From contig OZ020489.1 of assembly GCA_963971405.1 (NCBI GenBank), positions 32,707,047 through 32,771,046 on the forward strand: a stretch of 64,000 bases of DNA, written 5' to 3'. The DNA is from Psococerastis gibbosa (taxonomy: Eukaryota; Arthropoda; Insecta; Psocodea; Psocidae). Positions within the stretch are counted from its first letter, which is position 1. Every line of letters starts with the position of its first letter. The translations under genes and the position numbers were made by a program. The notes under the pieces are model-generated. The model searched no databases. It was not told where the DNA came from and saw nothing but the letters and a program-made list of their open reading frames with translations. Positions 56,039 through 64,000 of the stretch are shown here, piece after piece.

Positions 56039-56853
56039 AAAGAACCGGTCCGAGATTACTCGAACATGCTTTCCAATTTATCAAAATTAGTAGATAGAGA
56101 AAATGAGAAATTTCATGGTAAATAATTTTCCTATGGTTAAATTTCCGATATCTCGGGGGGGGGGGGGGGTGTGTGGTCCACCTGACGTCACTGGAGGTGA
56201 GGTAAATTCTAGATAGGTCAGACCAACACATTACCACACAGCAATAATGGCAGAGTACGCAATGCATTTGAGCGTGAATTTTCTATCATTTTTTCAAAAA
56301 ACATTTTTTTGCACAAAACCAAATAGTTTTTTGGGAAAGTAACCTGTCCGGTTTCGTTACTCAATTTAACAACTAAAACATGCCTTAAGGTAGAAATCAT
56401 CGATAGAAAGGTTTCGCAGAAAAATTATTTTTTAGTCATTTTTCATTCAAATTTCGTTATTTTTATTTTTTACCCCCAGAAGCAAACTATCAAGGGGCAA
56501 GCGACCCCCCGCATTTTGTTAACATTAATAACAACTACAATATATGTGAATTTAAAAGAAATCGTTGGAGCCGTTTTTGAGAAATAATTTTTTAGACGTT
56601 TTTTTGAATTTTTTTGAGAATAAAACCCCCCAAATTAAGTTATTCCCAAATATAAAAAAATAATCCCGAGGTATGATTTTTGTAAACCTACATGCCAAAT
56701 TTCATTAAAATCGCCTGAGTAGTTTGCCCGGAAATCGACGCACAGACAGACAGACAGACATTTCGTAAAAACCACTGTTTTGGGTTCCTGGTACCTTAAA
56801 ACGTGTAAATCCGTTGAAATCTCGGAATCGAAAATTTTGACCGTCACAAACCC
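56039..56853. mobile_element. 0.85 kb DNA transposon, right end missing
   Basis: AGAACCGGTCCGAGATTACT through the ATTTTGACCGTCACAAA segment; the expected right terminus is replaced by the GAGAC-rich patch that starts at 56868. Confidence 0.75.
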
Positions 56854-56867
56854 AATCCGAGACTATT

Positions 56868-57010
56868 TCGGGACCAGTCCGAGACTAGTAGGTCTCGGTC
56901 ACGCTCGTGTTTTATTGGTCTCGAGTCTCGGTCACGAAACCGAGACTTTTAAGTAGTCTCGGTCTCGGAAACAGTCTCGTTGCGAGACTGAGACCGAGGC
57001 CCGAGACCGA
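56868..57010. repeat. GAGAC/GTCTC-rich patch
   Basis: About fifteen GAGAC or GTCTC units in roughly 140 bp, e.g. CCGAGACTAG, GGTCTCGAGTCTCGG, TGCGAGACTGAGACCGAGGC. Both orientations alternate. Not a clean tandem repeat. Confidence 0.6.
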
Positions 57011-57224
57011 TACATCTTAGAGAGATTCAGGAAGCATAAGACTACACGAGGACATTTCTAAGCCCTGAGCACCAAGACATGATATGTTTGCAATCAGTAC
57101 ATCAATCCCATGGACAAATCAAAATTTAAAAGTTATTATTATTATTATTATTAATTCGTGGTACCGGTCCCGAAATCGGGACTTAAACTTGGTCCCGGTC
57201 CCGATTCGGTACCGGCCGAAAACT

Positions 57225-57556
57225 AGCCGGAACGCGTACCTGGCTGAACCTGGTGCCCGCCGGTCATGCTGCTACTGATCTTTAAACTTGAACTGTCTGG
57301 AAAACGGAAACTCCCTTCCCTTGCCGGGCAACAATTGAATTATACAGACGTAGAGGCTGTAGTGACATTATGTACAGGATGCTACCTACAATTTTTATGA
57401 TGTAGTTTTATGAAGGTACCTAATCTATGATACCTATCGTACAATATAACCAGCTCCCCTAATTAGCGAGGTATGGTAGGAAAACAGAAATCACGTATAC
57501 ATAGACTACAGCCAATTAGTACTATACAGTTAACGGACATCGGCCAAAGTGGAAAG
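57225..57556 (+). other. Candidate 5' non-coding exon of the second ABCB gene
   Basis: Aligns along its length with 23690-24006 (ACCTGGCTGAACCTGGTGCC, ATTATACAGACGTAGAGGCT, GACATCGGCCAAAGTGGAAA) and ends GGAAAG/GTGAGC, a good donor. The next suitable acceptor is at 59086. Confidence 0.45.
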
Positions 57557-57684
57557 GTGAGCATGGGGTTTACGTTGCCTAATATCCATTGGGAAACTGT
57601 TAGGGTAAGTAGGTACCGTACAATAAGTAGCAACGGCTTAATAAGAGTGCGTCCCATTGGAAATAGGTGGGTACCCCAAAATCA

Positions 57685-57880
57685 GTTGTTTTTACAGACC
57701 TATTATTTTTTATTTAACGAAACAAGATATTAAAGATCTAGCTCATGTAAAATTAATTATCAAATTCATGGAAAAATTAGACCAACCAAAATAAAAAAAC
57801 ACCTTGTAGCCTAATATGATGCATGAAATAGTCCCCTACCGAATGGACTAAATTTTTCCAATTCAAGTGTTAACTTAAAT
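57685..57880. repeat. Fragment of the 52.9 kb hairpin family
   Basis: TTATTTTTTATTTAACGAAA and ATGATGCATGAAATAGTCCC; diverged. Confidence 0.45.
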
Positions 57881-57909
57881 AAAAATAGGCCTCTATCAAA
57901 CTTCTATTG

Positions 57910-58045
57910 ACTGCAACGGTAAGGGTTAGCGTACTTAACGCCATACGATCGGAGACGTGTCGTAAGTCATCACGGGCTCTAACCTACAGAGGCGACTGAA
58001 GAGGTCGATCGGATACATTCATAAAATTGTTTCTATCCGATTTTG
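57910..58045 (+). repeat. SINE family C, diverged
   Basis: GGAGACGTGTCGTAAGTCAT, ACCTACAGAGGCGACTGAAG and ATCGGATACATTCATAAAAT; head degraded. Confidence 0.6.
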
Positions 58046-58086
58046 GGGTGAACCAGGGGAGGCCAATGTCAAAGTAACCTTGCTTA

Positions 58087-58468
58087 GGTGCCCATTCCAT
58101 TGACCGGCTAGGGCTATTTCCAAAACGGTGACGTGGTAGCAGACACTCAAGACTTAGGTGGCGTTTCCACCGACCTCGCATTGCAGAATTGACGGAAATG
58201 TTTATTTTCCTCTATGCCATAGTTAAAATTGATCAATGATCATACAATAAAATCACAAACAAACAAACTAAAATTAAAAAATGGCTTCATGGGATATGTT
58301 AATTACAAACATTTTAATAGATTTCTATAAAAAGAAAAACAAACATTTCCGTCAATGTCACTTGCAATCTGCAATGCGAGGTCGGTGGAGACGCTACCTA
58401 AGTCTTGAGTGTCTGCTACCACGTCACCGTTTTGGAAATATCCCTAGCCGGTCAATGAAATGGGCGCC
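58087..58468. mobile_element. Nested-hairpin MITE, 382 bp
   Basis: GGTGCCCATTCCATTGACCG to CATTTCATTGACCGG reversed (right end GTCAATGAAATGGGCGCC); TTA on both sides (58084-58086, 58469-58471). Two 65-67-codon frames are palindrome by-products. Confidence 0.85.
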
Positions 58469-58654
58469 TTATACTCTTAGCTAATACCATTTGTTAATAC
58501 AATACTTATCGTAAAATACATTTATAGGGCACTTTTATGAGTTATCATTTGTTAATCTCGTTTTATTTTGTTATTGTTATTTGTTACTGAAGGCTAATTC
58601 AAATTCAAATATATTTATTCCAATTTGAATTAATAAGTAGGACCGATTTTTTTA

Positions 58655-58800
58655 ATGCCTCTTTTATCGAAAATTGGCGACCATCATGGCAATTTGGATC
58701 TTGGAGACTGCTGCTCTGAAAAGGGAAGCCGAGTCCTCTTGCCAAACCAGGAAGTTCTTCTTTTGCCGGGAGCCCTCTGTCCTTCTATCTATAGGTAAAT
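58655..58800 (-). pseudogene. LINE (RTE-like) ORF2 C-terminus
   Basis: The minus strand reads IDRRTEGSRQKKNFLVWQED, SASLFRAAVSKIQIAMMVAN and FR before a stop: the LFRAA..A.MVANL ending of RTE-like LINEs. A second copy is at 62880-63075. Confidence 0.65.
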
Positions 58801-59086
58801 GGCGGTATGACATTGATGGCTTCATAATGGCGGCTCTTCTAAAAAATTACAATTTTTTAATAATAATGAAACGATACCGTATGGGAAGAGTTTGAATCTA
58901 AATACAATATACAAAGCAATTTTCATAATAAGTAGGTATGCAGTTCGTTATTTTTCTATTGATATAAACGTAAACTTTCGAGAAACTAAGTGCTCCTACC
59001 GGTTCTGCACACCCCAGTTGAATTAGTATAAATTTAATAATTATTGTTAGCTTGTCGTGTTTTAGCAGAACTTCTTCCTTTGCAGA

Positions 59087-59144
59087 TTATTATACCATGA
59101 AACAGCCCAGGAAGCTGTTAGGATTTTTATTCTCCGGGAAAAGG
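59087..59144 (+). CDS. First coding exon of a second, tandem ABCB gene
   Basis: 58 bp, same length as exon 1 of the complete gene, with acceptor TTTGCAG/ATTATT, ATG at 59098 and donor AAAAG/GTGAGC. Encodes [15 protein letters not shown]; the 47 coding bases differ at four positions, changing three residues. Flanking intron and upstream sequence is also similar. The remaining exons would lie beyond the window. The first two codons and the splice sites are intact, so it may be functional. Confidence 0.75.
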
Positions 59145-59547
59145 TGAGCTAAAACATATATTATACTTTTTTAATTAAATATAGCTCTTTCGATGGGGTT
59201 ATGAAATACTACGCTAGTACAATTTAATTATAATGGTGTTAATATAAAATTCAATTGTTAAGCTACGAGAATAACAAAAATATTGAAAAATAGCATGCAT
59301 ATTGCTGCAGCAACCATAAACATTACCGATTATTTTTATCTCATTTAAATTGTTTTTGTATTGTAATTTACTCTGCAATTGTATCGTATGTTAATAGAAA
59401 AAGGTTCTCCATAAATTATTAACTCACTTTTAGGCTAAAACAATGATTTTTTCCTTATTCTAAATAATGGCATATTTAACAGAGCAGTCTACAGTAGTTA
59501 TTTTCCGGAATTTCTAATATATATATATATTTCTTATAAAAAATAAC

Positions 59548-60345
59548 CGGTCCTAGTTCACTCGAACATGCTTTCCAACTTATCAATTAGTTGAGAGATA
59601 TAGTAACATGAGTAATTTCATAGTAAATAACTTTCCTATGGTTACATTTCGGATCCCTGATCGATGGGATTGGATATTCTAGAACGGTAGACCTATACAT
59701 TAGAACATTGTAATAATATACTGGAGCGTTAATTTTCCATAATTTCTTCAAAAAAGAATTTTTTGCACAAAGCCAAATTTTTTTGGGATAGTCACGTGTT
59801 CGGTTTTCTTACTCTAGGCCTATTTAACACCTAAAAGATACCTGAAGTTAGAATCATCGATTGAAAGGTTCCAAAGAAAAAATAATTTTTAGTCATTTTT
59901 CATGAAAATTGAGAAATTTTTATTTATTACCCCCAGAAGTAAACTATTAAGGGGCAAGCAACCCATTTTAACATTAATAACAACTACAATATACTGTATG
60001 TGAATTTAAGAGAAATCGTGATGAGAAATATACTTTTTTTAGGCATTTTCTTTTTAGTTTTTTGAGAATAAAACCTCTAAAAATCGAGTTAGCTCAAAAT
60101 ATAAAAACTGTCCCGAGGTATGATTTTTGTGAACCTTTATGCCAATGTTCATTAAAATCGACTGATTACTTTGACCGGAAATTTATTAACAGACAGAGCG
60201 ACAGACAGACATTTCGTAAAAAAAAACACTTTTTTGGGTTCCTGGGACCTCAAAACGTGTAAATCCATTGAAATCTCGAAATCGAAAATTATGATTATCA
60301 CAAAGCTTTTCTTATACTGGGCCTACTTATAAATTGGAAAGCAAT
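59548..60345. mobile_element. 0.85 kb DNA transposon
   Basis: AACCGGTCCTAGTTCACTCG to ATAAATTGGAAAGC, lacking the GACGTCA segment. Lies in the presumed intron 1 of the second ABCB copy. Confidence 0.7.
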
Positions 60346-60890
60346 AAATCAACATATAAAATTGTAAATCAATAACTGGTGTTTTTGGTTTTTAATGGTT
60401 TTTTAATGGTTTTGAGCATCGCGCATTAAATTACTCACCGTACATAATTTACAATAGATTCAAATAGATCAAATTATTCTATAGATAAATGCGTAAGTTA
60501 CGTCCCGTGTAATGTAATGCCAGCTTATTCTATGTCTGATAATAATATAATAATAAAAATAATATTCAAATAAATATATTAAACCTTTGAATAAGTAAAT
60601 TACCAAATGAATAAGTAAACACAATTCATAATACTGCAGGCTATCTTAGTATAGAGACGCCATTTCATGTAGCCCGTACGATTTGCGAGGCATTGGTTCG
60701 GGCTCTAAGGATATTAATTATTATTTAATACAATAGAGAGATTTAACAAAGGGTTAGTTGGACTTACATTGCCTGTTCTGTTAATAGGCATTAGAGGTCA
60801 GCCCAGCACGGCATTAGACACGATATGGTTGCTATGGGTTAGGGGAAAAGTGAAGTTCCAGTAGAAGTTTCAAACTAGTATACTCTGGTG
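60346..60890. other. No gene recognised
   Basis: AT-rich presumed intron sequence; nothing recognised. Confidence 0.4.
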
Positions 60891-60892
60891 AG

Positions 60893-61120
60893 GCCGTGGT
60901 CGATTGGTTAGTGAGCTTGCATTTCAATCGGGAGAACAGTAGTTCGAATCCTCAAGGGGATCGGATTTACTTAATAATTCAGAGTAGAATACAAGAGCAA
61001 TGAGTCAATCGACCAAAAATCATCAGTCCTGATCAGGACTAAGCCTGATGATGGGAGTAGTACCCACTCCCGAAACGTCGCCCACTTCCCCTGACAATGG
61101 GCCCCACCGTAATTGTTAGA
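60893..61120 (+). repeat. SINE family D (tRNA-derived)
   Basis: Head GTGGTCGATTGGTTAGTGAG (A box) and AGTTCGAATCC (B box); body GCCTGATGATGGGAGTAGTA..CCCGAAACGTCGCC, the CTGATGA..CGAAACGT motif of several animal SINE/LINE bodies. Confidence 0.65.
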
Positions 61121-61189
61121 TGAGGCCTCTAATGACTATTAACACAGCAAGCAATGTAAGTTCAACTAACCCCTTGATAAATAGTATTA

Positions 61190-61520
61190 CACTTCTTCTC
61201 CTTCTCGTGCCCCTTCAACGTTGAAGATTGGCGATCATTTGAGCGAATCGCTCATGATGATTGTACAAGGGATGCCCCGAAGGACCTTTAATGCAGTGGT
61301 TTCCCGTTGCCTTCTGCATCCTTATGCCGTTGACTCCTCTGTTGAATTCTTCCGCCTTTAGGGAGCTTTTTCTCTCCCATGGACAAAAGGGTGCCCATGC
61401 CCTAGCTCCAAGGAGCTAGGTGGGGAATCTTTAACCGGACCCCACTCGGTACTGCTTGGTCGGGGACTGCTTATTCATCTTATTCGCAGCTAACCATCAT
61501 ATCTGATGGCCGTTCACTAT
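61190..61520 (-). repeat. LINE 3' end, reverse
   Basis: The minus strand reads HERFAQMIANLQR before a stop, the (F)A.MIANL end of RTE-like LINEs. The plus strand carries GCAGTGGTTTCCCGTTGCCT, also found near 17995. Confidence 0.5.
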
Positions 61521-61876
61521 CCGCCACCTGAAGTATTACACAATTGCCATTAACCTTTACAAATAGAATACAGAGAGATGATTATTAATTTTTTAAATAC
61601 ATACATACTGTTTAATCTTAATAATCAGACTGTCTTTAAGAGAACATTTTCCTTGTAGGTATATTTACATAATATATAATAGGCTATATAAGATAAGCAG
61701 TTAAACTACCAATTGTATTCGCATGCGTGTAATTATTATTCTATGTGAATGGTCTCACGGCTTTAAAACGGACTAACTGACTATTTAATAAAACATAATT
61801 ACGACTCATATGCGATATTTAGTTCGGTACCGGTATTCACTAATTATAAATCTAGAATATTCGCCTACTGCCCTTA

Positions 61877-62260
61877 GGCGCCCATTCCATTGACCGGCTA
61901 GGGCTATTTCCAACAACGATGACGTGGTAGCAGACATTCAAGACTTAGGTAGCGTTTCCACCGACGTCGCATTGCAGATTGCAAATGACATTGACGGAAA
62001 TGTTTGTGTTTTTTTTAATAGAAATCTATTAAAATGTTTGTAATTAACATATCCCATGAAGCCATTTTTTAATTTTAGTTTGTTTGTTTGTGATTTTACT
62101 GTATGATCATTGATCAATTTTAACTATGGCATAGAGGAAAATAAACATTTCCGTCAATTCTGCAATGCGAGGTCAGTGGAAACGCCACCTAAGTCTTGAA
62201 TGTCTGCTACCACGTCACCGTTGTTGGAAATAGCCCTAGCCGGTCAATGGAATGGGCACC
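61877..62260. mobile_element. Nested-hairpin MITE, 384 bp
   Basis: GGCGCCCATTCCATTGACCG ends with an inner hairpin; flanks are TTA left and TAA right, so the TSD has one change. Confidence 0.85.
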
Positions 62261-62379
62261 TAACAGTGTATATACAGTACCTATACATTGATGATGGCTT
62301 GGACATCTTGATTTATAGCTTTGCGACGTTCTCATGTTCATTAGCACGAATAAATTTACATACTGTTCTTATCTTACTC

Positions 62380-62674
62380 ATGTACATTAGAATTATAATT
62401 ATCTACAAGGCTGTGCCAAGATATTTTTTCGGTAAAGATAAAAATGAATTGCAAATTTAATTTATGGAAGCATTATTTAACTATTACAAATGCTTGCTCA
62501 ACGCATCGCTTCACCTCTTCCGCTTACCGCGGATATTTCCGTTTAAGATAAGATAAGGAAATCCAGGGCGTATATTTTTTCACTATTATGCATAAATAAC
62601 GGTAAGATGTGTGGGCGAAATAATGCAGTGACCAAAGACACTGCTTCAGATGGTTATCAAATGCATTGGGCGAT
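62380..62674 (+). other. Second-copy counterpart of the intron-1 array, left half
   Basis: ATCTACAAGGCTGTGCCAAG and CACCTCTTCCGCTTACCGCG match 29808-29960; then GTGGGCGAAATAATGCAGTG..CTTCAGATGGTTATCAAATG matches one array unit. Continues at 62813-62885 after an inserted MITE. Confidence 0.75.
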
Positions 62675-62812
62675 GGCGGGGTTTCCACATACGTCAATGG
62701 TCAATGAGAAATATGAAATTGACGTTTTATCAGACATTAAAGACATACTAAAAATGTCTGCTACCACGTCAAAACCATATTTCTCATTGACCATTGATGT
62801 GGAAACCCCGCC
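62675..62812. mobile_element. Hairpin MITE inside the single array unit
   Basis: GGCGGGGTTTCCACATACGT to ATGTGGAAACCCCGCC, same family as 13043-13184. Flanking GAT / GAA is compatible with a 3-bp TSD. It interrupts the unit between ATGCATTGGG and GAAGAAGGCTAGATAGAAGA. Confidence 0.8.
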
Positions 62813-62879
62813 GAAGAAGGCTAGATAGAAGAATAATTGCACGAGACGTGGATGTGACCAATTTATGGACCATCCTACC

Positions 62880-63075
62880 ATACCCATCTTCTTTTTTAAA
62901 TGCCTCTTCTATCAAAAATTGGCGATCATCATGGCATTATCTTGACGACAGCTGCTCTGAAAAGGGAAGTCGAGTTCTTGCCAAACCACTGCCGCACGTT
63001 ATTCAACCAAGATTTTCATCTTCTGCCGGGAGTCCTCGGTCCTTCTATCTTCCATTTCCACATAGGCTTGTAACT
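62880..63075 (-). pseudogene. LINE (RTE-like) ORF2 C-terminus
   Basis: Reverse of AAAATTGGCGATCATCATGG and GCTGCTCTGAAAAGGGAAGT; same sequence as 58655-58800 with indels. Confidence 0.55.
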
Positions 63076-63195
63076 TATCCAGCCGAGATGGCTAGCTGGA
63101 TCGCCATCGCATGAAATGCAGCAGCAAAGTGTTGCTTCCAAGTCTGAGCACGTAGTTCTTGCCAGAAATCCAATATAGTCAAGCTATTAAGATAG

Positions 63196-63670
63196 CCAGG
63201 GTCACATGGTCAAGTGCGCAGAAGTTACTGCGCCGGATTTCTGTTGTTAGGCCTGCCTACTGCATTGTTCTTTTGTTTTTCGTTTGCCACTAATTAATTT
63301 TTGTGTATTGCAACCAAAAGTAATGAAACAAAGTAGGTGCCTAACCAGGACCGTTGCCAGAATTGTTTTTGGGGGTAGAGCTGACGTCACCGGAGGGGAA
63401 GTAACCTCGGTAACCTCAATATTATATTTTAAACTCCAGTGTGCGCTGCAAATATTTCAGGGGGTCCCCCTGGCTACTGCCTTGTGGCTAACTATGAGCT
63501 AAGTAAAGCCAATGAAACGTAGGGGGAAATGTCAAAGGAAATGGCAAAGGTGGTCAAAGGAAATTTGACGATTTTTTAAAGGAAGACAACGGCGCCAAAT
63601 CAAAAACAAATGAACAGACAAAGCATAAGGAGCATTATTAAGTGCCGCGCACTTGACCCTGTGTCCCTGG
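63196..63670. mobile_element. MITE, 475 bp
   Basis: Ends CCAGGGTCACATGGTCAAGT and, reversed, CCAGGGACACAGGGTCAAGT, 24 bp with few differences. Interior holds TGGGGGTAGAGCTGACGTCA-like sequence; no frame of note. Confidence 0.75.
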
Positions 63671-64000
63671 AAATCTTAATTGTTTTATTTTGACTGTATT
63701 TAACTTATGGCGAGAATCTCCGAACTAAATCTCGGTCAAATATTTTTGCTGCTTCATTATATGCTCTACGGATTACTGACCTGGTTGCAACCCTACAACT
63801 TGGAAACATTTCCTTTGACTTTTATTTGCCCTTGCGTTTCCCCGCTATCAGCAATACTTAGCTTATGCTTAGGCGCGGTCGATTCTATTTTCTTATCGTT
63901 GCTAAGAACTTATTGTAAATTTAAGTAAACAACAAAATAATTACCACTTTAAAACGATGGTTGAGCCATCTTGGTAACATCATTGCATTGGTGGCCCCAT

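Noticed and set aside
55814-56125. 103-codon frame between the ABCB copies
   Set aside because: It runs into the transposon at 56039 and starts in sequence shared with 28.7 kb; no domain.
58097-58484. Two overlapping 65-67-codon frames with near-identical sequence on opposite strands
   Set aside because: They mirror each other because the sequence is a palindromic MITE.
60893-60970. Functional tRNA gene
   Set aside because: A and B boxes are present but the acceptor stem does not close and a SINE body follows.

Overview
The window is AT-rich, repeat-dense DNA from a multicellular animal. The host genes have short exons and GT-AG introns. An arthropod is most likely, because the LINE tails (TGHDYLQAHL..CPLC type), the tRNA-derived SINEs and the many short hairpin DNA transposons resemble arthropod genomes; I cannot place it more finely. 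Nothing suggests a prokaryote, and I saw no endogenous virus, LTR element or Polinton.

Two host genes can be read. (1) On the minus strand, 11914-16522, four consecutive coding exons with matching phases encode the N-terminal ~302 residues of Bora, the Aurora A/Plk1 mitotic activator. The start codon is present; the C-terminal exons were not found. (2) On the plus strand, 26878-53961, nineteen coding exons with GT-AG borders and matching phases give a complete 1262-residue ABCB (P-glycoprotein/MDR-type) full transporter: TMD1-NBD1-TMD2-NBD2 with all nucleotide-binding motifs.

At 59087-59144 lies a second copy of the first coding exon of that transporter. Flanking non-coding sequence is shared both upstream (23690-24006 with 57225-57556) and downstream (about 29560-30150 with 61740-62885). 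The right end of the window is therefore the start of a tandem ABCB paralogue, with a unit spacing of about 32-33 kb. The shared upstream block ends at a GT donor in both copies and is a candidate 5' non-coding exon.

Intron 1 of the complete transporter contains a 2.6 kb array of about thirteen ~196 bp repeats with a two-stage higher-order pattern. The paralogue carries the same sequence only once, interrupted by a hairpin transposon, so it looks like the pre-expansion state.

Layout: 1-11.9 kb, repeats and LINE fragments; 11.9-16.6 kb, bora with transposon-filled introns; 16.6-23.6 kb, SINEs, hAT-like and Harbinger-like MITEs and a LINE split by an insertion; 23.7-54 kb, the ABCB gene; 54-57 kb, hairpin elements and a GAGAC-rich patch; 57.2-64 kb, the start of the second ABCB copy and more MITEs.
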